Assembly (NCBI RefSeq): GCF_004770895.1
Contig: NZ_RQHS01000005.1
Span: 744,001-808,000, forward strand
DNA from: Leptospira dzoumogneensis
GTDB lineage: Bacteria; Spirochaetota; Leptospiria; Leptospirales; Leptospiraceae
DNA length: 64,000 bases
Reading direction: 5' to 3'
The notes under the pieces were generated by a model. That model was not told where the DNA came from and ran no database searches. It was given only the letters and a program-made list of their open reading frames with translations. A program made the position numbers and the translations under genes. Numbering within the stretch: position 1 is the first letter of the stretch; each line of letters opens with the position of its first letter. Below, one piece after another: positions 51,354 through 59,989 of this stretch.

Positions 51354-52790
51354 ATGTTCGGTTTAACAATTAGAAATTTAGGAATTTGTTTATCATTAAT
51401 TCCTTTTTTGGGAGCCTGCGATGCTCCGGAGTATCTCACTCCGTATCAAAAGCTTGCTTTAATACAACCCGTGGAGGTGTTCAATACGTCTCAACTTTTG
51501 TCCGTATCGAGCGACGACTATAATAGCAATACATACGGACTTATCACCGCTTCCACTTTGGAAGCTTGGAGATCCAATTGGGCGGCAAATCATCCTCCTG
51601 CGATCGGTGGAAGATTGATCATCTTTCAGATCAGCGGAGGAGCACTTGCGGGTTCTTATGTAAGACCTGAGACTGGTGTAAGAGTGTATGGGATCAGTGC
51701 GAGTTCTACCGATTATACATTTTTCGGACAGACCAGATTTAACGGCCTGCTCGATACCGAGACAATTGTTCCGGAGGGGAAAAATATAGATGCGTTCTTA
51801 AAACGTTTCGGTGTGAACCCTACAACCGATCTGATCGTTCTTGCACAGGATGTTCCTTCGGATGGAAATCTGATGATGACTCTTCGTTCCTGGTATACAT
51901 TGTATTATTGGGGAGTGGAAAAAACACATCTTGCAGTTTTGAACGGTGCTGTCTCCACTAAGATCGCGGCTTCTCAGCTCACTGGCGGGTCTTCCTACAC
52001 TGTTCCCACAAGCGACGGAGCAGGAGCCGTAGGAAGTTTATATAGAGATCATACTATCTTGCAGGCTACATTGGCGGATGTTTTTAACGCAGTGCAAGGG
52101 ATCACAAATCCGACATTCACAGGTTCCACTCCTGCTCCTGCCGGAGGAAGTTTCATATTAGATGCGAGAGCTTCTACCGAATATGACGGGACCGGATCCA
52201 CTGTGGGGCCTTCTAATTATACCTGCGCGGATACTCCAAGTTGTTACACATCTTTTGAAGGTCATATCAAAGGTGCTAAAAACATTTGGTTCACGAATTT
52301 TATCAATGCGAATAAGGAGTTCCTGCCGAAATCGGATCTTCAAAATTTACTCGCATCCAACGGATATGCGGAAGGACAAACTGTTCTCACATATTGCAGA
52401 ACGAATGTAAGATCTTCTATCACCGGATTTGCTACTCTTGCGATCCTGGGATATCCTACCAGATTTTATGACGGCTCTTGGGTGGAATGGGGATCTCTTG
52501 CTTATGATTCCAACGGCGCTTGGTCCAATCTAAGTGCTGTATCCTCTTGGAGAACGGATCGTTCTTCAGTGACAGAGTCAATCACGTATAACGTAGGAAG
52601 GTCAGGGATAGACGCATCCAATATTTCTAATTTAGGAACTTATTTCACTCCGGAACGCAGCTTTGCGAAAGGTACGAATGATATCATAGACCAGGATAAA
52701 AAATATCTCTCAGGTTCCGCTTCTTCCGGCGGCGGGGGAGGTGGCGGCGGTTCAGGAGGAGGTGGAGGAGGAAATCCTTGCGGAGGATAA
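51354..52790 (+). CDS. Rhodanese-like lipoprotein with Gly-rich C-terminal tail
   Basis: A 478-residue lipoprotein (lipobox FLGAC) and paralogue of the protein at 48352: shared segments include SxDDYNxNxYGLITAxTLxxW and YYWGVEKTHLAVLNGA, and the active-site loop LTYCRTNVRSSITG with Cys348. A Gly-rich stretch of over 20 residues closes the protein, ending NPCGG, so a final cysteine lies in a flexible tail. Ribosome-binding site GGAGGAG precedes the ATG. Its 3' end overlaps the pentaheme cytochrome gene by 13 bases. Confidence 0.75.
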   Translation: MFGLTIRNLGICLSLIPFLGACDAPEYLTPYQKLALIQPVEVFNTSQLLSVSSDDYNSNTYGLITASTLEAWRSNWAANHPPAIGGRLIIFQISGGALAGSYVRPETGVRVYGISASSTDYTFFGQTRFNGLLDTETIVPEGKNIDAFLKRFGVNPTTDLIVLAQDVPSDGNLMMTLRSWYTLYYWGVEKTHLAVLNGAVSTKIAASQLTGGSSYTVPTSDGAGAVGSLYRDHTILQATLADVFNAVQGITNPTFTGSTPAPAGGSFILDARASTEYDGTGSTVGPSNYTCADTPSCYTSFEGHIKGAKNIWFTNFINANKEFLPKSDLQNLLASNGYAEGQTVLTYCRTNVRSSITGFATLAILGYPTRFYDGSWVEWGSLAYDSNGAWSNLSAVSSWRTDRSSVTESITYNVGRSGIDASNISNLGTYFTPERSFAKGTNDIIDQDKKYLSGSASSGGGGGGGGSGGGGGGNPCGG

Positions 52791-53962
52791 CCTCTCTCTT
52801 CTTCTTCGCCGCTTTGATCGCGGCAGCCTTCTTCTTATTATTTTGTAAAGAAGAAGGGTTTCACCAGAGGCATTGGGCATTCCCCCTCGAATCCCAAGGC
52901 TCGATTACAGTAGATCCGAACCCGGCCTCTTGCGGGAGCTGCCATTTACAACAGTTCGGTTCCTGGAAGTCGACTCTTCACTCCCGGGCCATCGGCCCGG
53001 GCTTTCTTTGGCAATTACCTAGGATCGGAAAACACGGATCCGAAAATTGTATGAACTGCCATAGCCCAAATCCTGAAACCAAAACATTATTATTCTCTCG
53101 TTTAGGTTGGGAAGAAGCCTCCGGCTCTGCTTGGAAATCAGGCTCCGAAGAAAACGGAGTACAATGTGCAAGCTGCCATCTCCGAAAAGGAAAAGTTTAC
53201 GGGCCGTTCCCAAAAGACGGGAATAAGGATAGAATATTCCAAAATTCGAATATTCCTCACCAAGGTTTTATTCCTCAAAAAGAATTCGAAGAGTCCGAAT
53301 TTTGTAAAAACTGCCACCAATCTCCTGAAACTGCAAAACAGGTAAACGGAAAGTTCCTGATGGATACGTACGGACAATGGAGAAGGTCCGAATTTGCAAG
53401 ATCGAATGTACAATGCCAGAACTGCCATATGCCTGACAGAAAACATGAATGGAAAGGTATCTCCGATCCGGAAATGGTAAAACAAGGAGTCCAAACATTC
53501 TTACAAGTTTTACCAAAAGAAGAAGGCGCCGAAATTCTCGCCGAACTAAAGAACTCCGGCGTAGGACATTCTTTCCCAAGTTATTCAGTCCCGAAAGTAT
53601 ATCTAGAAGTTTGGACAGAATCTATAAAGGGAGAAAGAAGAAAGATCTCCGAGAAAACTTTAGGCTGGATGTTGGATCTGGAATTGCAGAAGGAAATTTA
53701 CGATACAAGACTTTCCCCGGGAGAATCCGCTCTTCTTCGCGTAAACTTATCAAAAGAAGAATTTTCTAAACTCAAAAGAGTGGAATTCATAGTAACAGTA
53801 GATCCGAAAGAATATTATAAAAGAATGTTCCAAGACAATTGGAATTACAGAGATACTTTCCGAGAAGATACAAAACCCTGGGTGCTGCCTCACTTGAAAA
53901 AAGCTCTCGAAGAAGCGAATGCCGCAAAGTATGAATTAGTTCGAAAAGAATGGAAAATCTAG
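52778..53962 (+). CDS. Pentaheme c-type cytochrome lipoprotein
   Basis: A 394-residue protein with five CxxCH motifs at residues 52-56, 91-95, 130-134, 176-180 and 213-217. The signal ends in LLFC, a lipobox. Heme order and flanks (CGSCHLQQFGSWKSTLH, GVQCASCHLRKG) match the pentaheme protein at 43454, and both have a C-terminal beta domain with a GHSFPSYSVP-type segment. The start is TTG at 52778 with GGAGGAGG upstream, inside the end of the preceding gene. It probably passes electrons across the envelope together with the barrel and rhodanese partners, as ExtK/ExtL do in Geobacter. Acceptor unknown. Confidence 0.85.
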   Translation: MRRITSLFFFAALIAAAFFLLFCKEEGFHQRHWAFPLESQGSITVDPNPASCGSCHLQQFGSWKSTLHSRAIGPGFLWQLPRIGKHGSENCMNCHSPNPETKTLLFSRLGWEEASGSAWKSGSEENGVQCASCHLRKGKVYGPFPKDGNKDRIFQNSNIPHQGFIPQKEFEESEFCKNCHQSPETAKQVNGKFLMDTYGQWRRSEFARSNVQCQNCHMPDRKHEWKGISDPEMVKQGVQTFLQVLPKEEGAEILAELKNSGVGHSFPSYSVPKVYLEVWTESIKGERRKISEKTLGWMLDLELQKEIYDTRLSPGESALLRVNLSKEEFSKLKRVEFIVTVDPKEYYKRMFQDNWNYRDTFREDTKPWVLPHLKKALEEANAAKYELVRKEWKI

Positions 53963-54034
53963 GAATTCCAACATCGGATCCCAAAAAAATCAACTTGAAT
54001 AGAATCACTTTTTGTGATAATGCCTTGTGGGTAC

Positions 54035-54059
54035 CTCCGCGCCTTAGCACCTCTGCGTG
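54035..54059. repeat. GCAGAG-type intergenic repeat
   Basis: A 25-base copy of the repeat that also occurs at 57517-57604: CTCCGCGCCTTAGCAC then CTCTGCGTG. Noncoding, between the pentaheme cytochrome gene and the next gene. Confidence 0.6.
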
Positions 54060-54109
54060 CAAAAAACTAGTTTCCCAATTCACAGTAGAGTCCCAAACTC
54101 ATCCCGAGT

Positions 54110-54865
54110 ATGGCATCTCTATCTGAAGAATCTGAATTTCCTAAATTGATAAGCGCTTATAGAGAGGCTCTAAAAAGAAGATATTCCAAAAACAATCTTT
54201 CCAAATATCCGAAGTTCTCCTCTATTCCGGAAGAAAAGGTGGATCTTTTGGTGCGTTACTTTCTGGAACTTCTATACCCTGAATACGAGGGAAGGAAAAA
54301 ATTAGACGGTGCATTCGAATCATTGGCGGGATTTGTACATTCACCTCCAAAAGTATTCGGACTTCTAGGCTCTTTGAGTATGGCAGTATTCAAACTGGGC
54401 CGACATTTAAGATCCGCATTCCAAGCAGGATTTGCTGCGTTACATTCTTATGTAACCGCTCATAGATTCGAAGAGATCATGTTCTCCAAGGCAAAAGAAT
54501 TATTAAAAGAGGGAAAGGATCTCCAAAACAAATCGAATTTTGATCAAGTGCTTGCTTCCGTTTCTAAAAAAGATGCGGATGAGTTCAGACAAGATATCTT
54601 AAAACTATTCGCAACACTTTCAGACAAGGAACTTCTTTCTAAGATCAAACAACTCATGGATGCAGTTGTTAAAACAATGAAGTCCAAACCTAAAACTTAT
54701 ACTCCTGAAGAAGTAGAAGGTATCATGTTAGGTGCAGGAATTCTCACAAAAGGAGAAGAATTGTTTTCAGGAATGACTAGAGAAGAAATGGATCTGATCT
54801 TAGAAGCGATCGATCAAGTGGAGAAGGATGCGTTTGAAGAAGCGATTGCTTCTGTTACTAGGTAA
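54110..54865 (+). CDS. Hypothetical helical cytoplasmic protein
   Basis: A 251-residue protein with no signal peptide, predicted almost all helix. A hydrophobic patch near 75-100 (KVFGLLGSLSMAVFKLG) and a charged C-terminal half with EEVEGIMLGAGILTKGEELF and MTREEMDLILEAIDQVEKDAFEE are visible. I know no family. No neighbour in an operon is obvious: the genes on either side face other ways or are a tRNA. Confidence 0.6.
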   Translation: MASLSEESEFPKLISAYREALKRRYSKNNLSKYPKFSSIPEEKVDLLVRYFLELLYPEYEGRKKLDGAFESLAGFVHSPPKVFGLLGSLSMAVFKLGRHLRSAFQAGFAALHSYVTAHRFEEIMFSKAKELLKEGKDLQNKSNFDQVLASVSKKDADEFRQDILKLFATLSDKELLSKIKQLMDAVVKTMKSKPKTYTPEEVEGIMLGAGILTKGEELFSGMTREEMDLILEAIDQVEKDAFEEAIASVTR

Positions 54866-54872
54866 ATAACCC

Positions 54873-54956
54873 TGCCGACGGTCGGAGTCGAACCGACACG
54901 AGGTTGCCCTCGCTGGATTTTGAATCCAGTGCGTCTACCAATTCCACCACATCGGC
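54873..54956 (-). tRNA. tRNA-Leu (anticodon CAA)
   Basis: 84 bases with acceptor stem GCCGATG/CGTCGGC, D arm with GGTAGAC, anticodon stem CTGGA/TCCAG with loop TTCAAAA (anticodon CAA), the long variable arm CGAGGGCAACCTCGT characteristic of class II tRNA, and a T-loop GGTTCGACTCC. The 3' CCA is not encoded, so it is added by a CCA-transferase after trailer cleavage. It reads TTG leucine codons. Confidence 0.97.
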
Positions 54957-54979
54957 GGGTTTTATAATTCCTTATTGGA

Positions 54980-55384
54980 TCAGGAATCGAGTTCGATGTA
55001 TTTGCCCTTACCACGGGCAACGATTTTACCGATCTCGTTCTCAATTTCGGCTCTGTTTTCGATCACTTTTTTGTTCTTTTTAACGAACCAGCCGCGTAAA
55101 TGCAGAGGTTGATTTACTTGCGCAGGTTGCAAGAAACGGATCGTTAACTCGCCGGTTGTTGTTTTAAAATTCATCGCCTCATTGATTTTGGCCATGATTT
55201 CGTCCAAAATAGTAGCGATGATTCCGGGATGGATCACGTCCGGAGACCCTTGGAACTTTTCAGGAACCGTATAGTCACCGTAAGCGGTTTTAGTGTCCTC
55301 ATCAAAGGTGATCTTTAACTGAAGACCGTCCGGATTGTCAGGACTAGACCCGAAGCTCAGGTTTTCCCGAACCGTTGATTTCAT
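54980..55384 (-). CDS. Hotdog-fold thioesterase, PaaI-like
   Basis: A 134-residue protein of the PaaI/YdiI-type hotdog family. The central helix reads [18 protein letters not shown], with Pro instead of the second Gly of the common HGG, then [21 protein letters not shown]. Such proteins hydrolyse acyl-CoA thioesters. Start at ATG 55384 gives [14 protein letters not shown]; an ATG at 55408 is an alternative. No operon partner. Substrate unknown. Confidence 0.8.
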   Translation of the reverse strand: MKSTVRENLSFGSSPDNPDGLQLKITFDEDTKTAYGDYTVPEKFQGSPDVIHPGIIATILDEIMAKINEAMNFKTTTGELTIRFLQPAQVNQPLHLRGWFVKKNKKVIENRAEIENEIGKIVARGKGKYIELDS

Positions 55385-55494
55385 ATATGTCAAGTTATTA
55401 CTTAACATTCATGGTGTCAATCCGAAAAAGCTACTGATTGCTGTTTAAGAACGATGTAATACTCTGTCGAAAATAATAGGTAAGAATCTTTTAG

Positions 55495-57483
55495 ATGACT
55501 GCACTTCTTTTATTATTAGGACTACTTTCTGCGGGAGCAGGAGCTTACACTTTATTCAGAGATCCGAATAGATCTTCCGGAAGTTCTGCGCCTTCTCCAG
55601 GTGGCGGACGTTCCGGAGGAAGCGGCGGTCCTGGGTCGAGTGGTTCCGGTGAAGGAAGTCCCGTTCCAGCTGATAGAGGAAAATTAGTCAACGTAGGAGA
55701 CCAAGATCCTTCTACTTCTTCCTCTTCTTCTCCGCCTCAAAGAAGTGGTGGGCAAGCAGAAGCGGAAAAGCCTAAAGAAGAATGGAGTCCTCCTCCTGCC
55801 GGTGGTGAAAAACCTAATTATCCAGGATTAAAGAAGAAGGATAAATTACAACTTCCTCATGCAACGGATGATATCATCCGCAATAACTCCCGTTATGCGC
55901 ATCATAGAAGACCTCTTTTACATTCGGAAGCATTAGTAGATAAAGAAAATTTCTTAGGTGCGTTGGAGATCTTAAAGAGAACTAACGCTAGAATTCCAGA
56001 TTCGGATATTAATGAAAAAATAGATAATAATATCCAAGCGATAGAAGATCATATCAACTCTCCTCCGGAGGAAGAGACCTATACTCCTGATGATCCTAAT
56101 TATACAGGACCTCCTATTCCTATGGGAGACTTGGTCAAAGCGATCAAGGATATCAGCCAAGCTTTGGGCGGCAGTCTCTCCCAAGGATTTTCAAATCCGA
56201 TACAGATCCAAGCTCCTCCAGGAACGGAGGCACCTAAACTTCCTGCTGAATTGCCACCAGGGCCAGTATCCTATCAAATTATTTCTTATGCTCCTTCTTC
56301 CGGGCAGATGCCTCCGCCTCCACCGGGTGCACCAATTTCTTATAGTGCGGGAGTTCCTTCCCCACCTGGCGCTCCTCCACCAAGCGGCGGGCCAGGTCCT
56401 GTAAGTCCGGAAGATTTTGCTCCTTCTGAACCTTCTCCCAAGCCTAAAGATCCTGCACATTTAGATCCGAATGAGATGGATCTTCCTGAAGATACATTCT
56501 TCACGGATGAATGGGATAAGTTTAAGGACCTTCCTCTTGTCGATAGAAGAACGGGAGAAGATCGCCGTTCTCAAGGAGAAAGAAGAGGTGGAGAAGGTTC
56601 TCGCAAGGATAGAAGAGGAGAAGACGACAGAAGAAGAGAAGATCTTTTCCAAGAGAGAGATGATTATCTCAAGAAGAAGGCGGAAGAAAAACGCCAAGAA
56701 AGAGAAGAGCAAGCATTAGAAGAACCTTTACCTCAGGATTGGCCAAGACCTGAATACCCTCTTTCGGATCAGATCCCAGGTTATGCTGCGCCTGTTCTTC
56801 CTCAGTTAGATCTAGTTCCGATCCGTTTACCTGATCCGGAAGATAAAGTTCTAAGAGGAGAACCTGAAGGAACTCCACAAGCTGCACCTGCTCCAAGTGG
56901 AGAAGCTGCTCCTGCACCAGGTCCGATTGAATTACCTAAGATCGATCTTCCTGATCCAGTAGATGAAACCAAACACGAAGAATATACACCTGAAATTCCT
57001 CCGCTCGCAGGACCAGGCGCTCCGGCTCCGGCAGGTGCTGCACCTTCTCCCATTCCAAATGCGGAAGAAGCTCCTGAAATTGAAGTGTTGGACGGAGGTC
57101 TCGAACCTTTAGACCAGGATAGGCCGGAAAGTCCAAGCGGAGGCGGGGACGACGAGCCTAAAATGATCCATGGTATTCTGGAGTTAAAACCTCCGGAAGT
57201 GGATGATGCTCCCTTCTTAACATTAACTTATGATTTCGGAAAGATACCTCACTCATTCAAACTTTCCAAGAATTACAGTATTATGGAATACTCATATTAT
57301 AAGTATAAACCGATGCTGATCAAGGCCCAAGAATTTGCCCGCCGCAAAATGTTGAAGAATGCTTTGAACTATTATCGAGTGATCAAATCGCAGAACATCC
57401 CTCCCGAACTCAGAAAGATGATCAACCGGAACATCAAGGACATCACAGAGTTCATGGAAAAATACCTCATGGCTAAGGGGTGA
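55495..57483 (+). CDS. Proline-rich protein with conserved C-terminal domain
   Basis: A 662-residue protein. An N-terminal membrane segment (MTALLLLLGLLSAGAGAYTLF) is followed by a Gly/Ser/Pro-rich region (25-100), a helical portion (about 135-180), a Pro-rich run of over 100 residues (225-310), a very charged Arg/Glu/Lys segment (about 350-405) and another Pro/Ala/Glu-rich stretch. The C-terminal 95 residues are globular: TYDFGKIPHSFKLSKNYSIMEYSYYKYKPMLI, NALNYYRVIKSQNI, here cited only as short motifs TYDFGKIPHSF and NALNYYRVIKSQN. I do not recognise the family. It could be a membrane-anchored scaffold. Confidence 0.65.
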   Translation: MTALLLLLGLLSAGAGAYTLFRDPNRSSGSSAPSPGGGRSGGSGGPGSSGSGEGSPVPADRGKLVNVGDQDPSTSSSSSPPQRSGGQAEAEKPKEEWSPPPAGGEKPNYPGLKKKDKLQLPHATDDIIRNNSRYAHHRRPLLHSEALVDKENFLGALEILKRTNARIPDSDINEKIDNNIQAIEDHINSPPEEETYTPDDPNYTGPPIPMGDLVKAIKDISQALGGSLSQGFSNPIQIQAPPGTEAPKLPAELPPGPVSYQIISYAPSSGQMPPPPPGAPISYSAGVPSPPGAPPPSGGPGPVSPEDFAPSEPSPKPKDPAHLDPNEMDLPEDTFFTDEWDKFKDLPLVDRRTGEDRRSQGERRGGEGSRKDRRGEDDRRREDLFQERDDYLKKKAEEKRQEREEQALEEPLPQDWPRPEYPLSDQIPGYAAPVLPQLDLVPIRLPDPEDKVLRGEPEGTPQAAPAPSGEAAPAPGPIELPKIDLPDPVDETKHEEYTPEIPPLAGPGAPAPAGAAPSPIPNAEEAPEIEVLDGGLEPLDQDRPESPSGGGDDEPKMIHGILELKPPEVDDAPFLTLTYDFGKIPHSFKLSKNYSIMEYSYYKYKPMLIKAQEFARRKMLKNALNYYRVIKSQNIPPELRKMINRNIKDITEFMEKYLMAKG

Positions 57484-57638
57484 GTCGCAGAGTTTAGAAG
57501 AGACGCAGGGTTTTCTCACGCAGAGGCGCTAAGTCGCAGAGGGTTTTAATATGGTAGGAACTCTTGAGCCCTGACTCCTCTCTGCGCCTCGGCGTCTCTG
57601 CGTGCCATATTTGTTCTCTGCGCCTCCGAGTCCGAGTG
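57484..57638. repeat. Cluster of GCAGAG-type intergenic repeats
   Basis: Two main units in opposite orientation, at 57517-57542 (CACGCAGAGGCGCTAAG then TCGCAGAGG) and 57577-57604, form an imperfect hairpin over 35 bases. Partial units lie on each side (57484-57510 and 57614-57638). A third related copy is at 54035. They are noncoding and probably a small palindromic repeat family spread through the genome. It may also serve as the terminator of the preceding gene. Confidence 0.65.
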
Positions 57639-57736
57639 AACCCGTCTTGTCTGAAATTCTGACAGAAAAAGCGGTTTAGAAAAAAATCCTGGAATTTCTT
57701 AAAAAAGAAAAACTGCTTTCCATCCTGGCTGTCTAA

Positions 57737-57755
57737 ATTTAGAATGATTCTAAAT
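57737..57755 (+). promoter_or_regulatory. PerR/Fur-like box of the peroxiredoxin gene
   Basis: A perfect palindrome of nine bases each side of one G: ATTTAGAAT-G-ATTCTAAAT. The inner part fits the Per-box pattern TTATAATNATTATAA at 13 of 15 positions. It lies 14-32 bp before the ATG, where a bound repressor would block transcription. The assignment to PerR over Fur rests on the peroxide-related target. Confidence 0.7.
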
Positions 57756-57768
57756 AGGAGAGAGCAAA

Positions 57769-58350
57769 ATGCCTCAAGTTACTTCACTCGCACCGGACTT
57801 TAAAGCAGAAGCCGTAATCGGCCAGCAAATCAAGGAAATCAAACTTTCCGACTATAAAGGAAAGTGGGTTGTTCTATTCTTCTGGCCCCTCGACTTCACT
57901 TTCGTATGTCCTACTGAAATCATCGAGTATGATGCAAAACTGGACGATTTCAAAAAAATCGGAGCGGAAGTTCTGGGAGTTTCCGTAGACAGCGCTTTTA
58001 CTCACCTTGCATGGAAAAACACTCCTCGTAAACAAGGCGGATTGGGAGATATCAAGTATCCTCTAATTGCAGACATAACCAAGTCGATCGCAAGAGATTA
58101 TGGTGTTCTTCTAGAAGGCGGAATGGCTTTAAGAGGAACTTTCATCATCGATCCTGCTGGAGTGATCCGTCAGTCTACAATCAATGACCTTCCTGTAGGA
58201 AGAAACATTGATGAAGCGATCCGTTTAGTGAAAGCTTTCCAATACGTGGAAAAACACGGCGAAGTTTGCCCTGCAAACTGGGACGAAGGCAAAAAAACCA
58301 TGAAAGCGGATCCAGAAAAGTCCAAAGAATACTTCTCTGCGGTAAACTAA
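57769..58350 (+). CDS. 2-Cys peroxiredoxin (AhpC/Prx type)
   Basis: A 193-residue typical 2-Cys peroxiredoxin that reduces hydrogen and organic peroxides. The peroxidatic cysteine is Cys47 in [10 protein letters not shown], the resolving cysteine Cys167 in GEVCPANW. The GGLG and C-terminal YF motifs associated with sensitivity to overoxidation are in part present ([11 protein letters not shown] and KEYFSAV). Ribosome-binding site AGGAGAGAG. Upstream is a PerR-like palindrome, downstream a terminator: a single-gene unit. Confidence 0.96.
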   Translation: MPQVTSLAPDFKAEAVIGQQIKEIKLSDYKGKWVVLFFWPLDFTFVCPTEIIEYDAKLDDFKKIGAEVLGVSVDSAFTHLAWKNTPRKQGGLGDIKYPLIADITKSIARDYGVLLEGGMALRGTFIIDPAGVIRQSTINDLPVGRNIDEAIRLVKAFQYVEKHGEVCPANWDEGKKTMKADPEKSKEYFSAVN

Positions 58351-58364
58351 TCCATTCTTTCGGA

Positions 58365-58390
58365 AATCCGGTCTTAGGACCGGATTCTCC
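58365..58390 (+). terminator. Rho-independent terminator
   Basis: Nine-base-pair stem AATCCGGTC/GACCGGATT with loop TTAG followed by a pyrimidine-rich run. It lies 14 bases after the peroxiredoxin stop. Confidence 0.85.
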
Positions 58391-58529
58391 TTTCTAATTT
58401 CTCCTGGTCACCCATCCTTTCCCTTAAAATCTTGTTATATAGCCCTCATTCGGGCAAAACTCGCACTTCAGACCCTGGAAAAGGTTGCATAAGATCTTTC
58501 TAAAGTCTAAGATATGGGAGAAGAATATT

Positions 58530-59942
58530 ATGGCACAAGCACTTGAGATCATTTCCGACGAAGACAGATATTATCGTGCGGATAATTTTCCCAAAGGACT
58601 TACACGCAAAGTGGTGGAGTCCATCTCCCATATTAAAAATGAGCCTGCTTGGCTGACCGAATTCCGTCTAGAGGCATTTAAAATTTATGAAAGTAAACCT
58701 ATGCCTGGTTGGGGATTTTTTCCCAACTTCAAAGTGGATATAGACGAGTATGTGCATTATATAGGCGCAAATCGTAAAAAGAAAAAATCCTGGGACGAAG
58801 TAGATCCTGAAGTATTAAAAAGTTTTGAAAGACTCGGGATCCCTGAACACGAAAGAAAATACCTGGCCGGGATCGAAGCCATGGAAGATTCAGAGACTGT
58901 TTATGCTAACGTTAAAAAGGAACTTACCGATCTAGGAATTATTTTCTGCGATATTGATACTGCTATTCGTGAATATCCTGAGATCGTTCGTAAATATATA
59001 GGGACCGTTGTTTCTATCGGGGACAATAAATTTTCCGCATTGAACTCAGCAGTGTTTTCAGGAGGATCTTTCGCTTACGTTCCGAAAGGTGTTAAAACTC
59101 CTATGCCTTTACAGGCTTATTTTAAAGTGAGTGCAGCTTCTTCCGGTCAATATGAAAGAACACTTCTCATCGCAGAAGACGGGGCGGAGTTGGAATATTC
59201 GGAAGGATGTTCTTCCGTGCAAGACAAGGGCACAAATTTCCATACTGCAGTGGTGGAACTGATCGCTCATAAGAATTCCAAAATATTCTACACTACGATC
59301 CAAAACTGGAAAAAGAATATGTACAACTGGACCGTTAAGCGCGGTCTTTGTCATGAGGCTGCTCATATCACTTGGACAGATGTGAATATAGGCGCAAATA
59401 CGATCAAGTATCCGGGTATCGTATTACAAGGTGATAATTCTACAGGTGATATTCTATCCTTGGCTTTTGCTGGTTCCGGTCAGATCCAAGATACTGGTGC
59501 AAGGATTATTCACGTAGGTAAAAACACTCGTAGTAATATTTTAGCAAAAGGTGTTTCCTTGGACGGTGGGATCAACTCTTACAGAGGTTTGGTAAAATTC
59601 ACCACCGGTTCTTCTAACGCATACAGCCATGTGAAATGTGATGGTCTCATGATGGATGACCGTTCCCAGTCACATGCTTATCCTTATAATGATGTAAGCG
59701 GGCAGAATGGTACCTTGAACTATGAGGCGACTGTTTCTCGTATCGATGAGGACCAACTCTTCTATCTTCAATCCAGAGGACTTTCGGAAGACGATGCAAA
59801 ACTTCTCATCATCAACGGTTTCTGCGAAGGTGTGACTAAACATTTGAACGTGGAATATTCCGTGGAGATGACTAGGCTCATCAGAATGATCTTGGAAGAC
59901 GGGAAAGTTATTTCCGAACATTCGGATTCTGCTGTTTCCTAA
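58530..59942 (+). CDS. sufB: Fe-S cluster assembly scaffold SufB
   Basis: A 470-residue SufB from ATG 58530, preceded by GGGAGAAGAA. It builds iron-sulfur clusters in the SufBCD complex. Typical segments include [61 protein letters not shown] and the C-terminal [20 protein letters not shown], here quoted as short motifs. The catalytic cysteine (in RGLCHE) is present. No sufC or sufD is adjacent on either side, so the operon is split or the partner genes are elsewhere in the genome. Confidence 0.95.
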   Translation: MAQALEIISDEDRYYRADNFPKGLTRKVVESISHIKNEPAWLTEFRLEAFKIYESKPMPGWGFFPNFKVDIDEYVHYIGANRKKKKSWDEVDPEVLKSFERLGIPEHERKYLAGIEAMEDSETVYANVKKELTDLGIIFCDIDTAIREYPEIVRKYIGTVVSIGDNKFSALNSAVFSGGSFAYVPKGVKTPMPLQAYFKVSAASSGQYERTLLIAEDGAELEYSEGCSSVQDKGTNFHTAVVELIAHKNSKIFYTTIQNWKKNMYNWTVKRGLCHEAAHITWTDVNIGANTIKYPGIVLQGDNSTGDILSLAFAGSGQIQDTGARIIHVGKNTRSNILAKGVSLDGGINSYRGLVKFTTGSSNAYSHVKCDGLMMDDRSQSHAYPYNDVSGQNGTLNYEATVSRIDEDQLFYLQSRGLSEDDAKLLIINGFCEGVTKHLNVEYSVEMTRLIRMILEDGKVISEHSDSAVS

Positions 59943-59989
59943 CCGGAAAAAAGCTGGTATTCCTTTTAAAATCCGGTCATACAGATCAT

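Noticed and set aside
44826..53962. The cytochrome/rhodanese loci as nitrite or hydroxylamine reductases
   Set aside because: The proteins have five CxxCH motifs but none of the CxxCK or NrfA-type features, and the C-terminal half is heme-free; no such activity can be claimed.
55960..57140. Long open frames opposite the proline-rich gene
   Set aside because: They follow from the biased composition of that gene, have no start signals and give low-complexity peptides.
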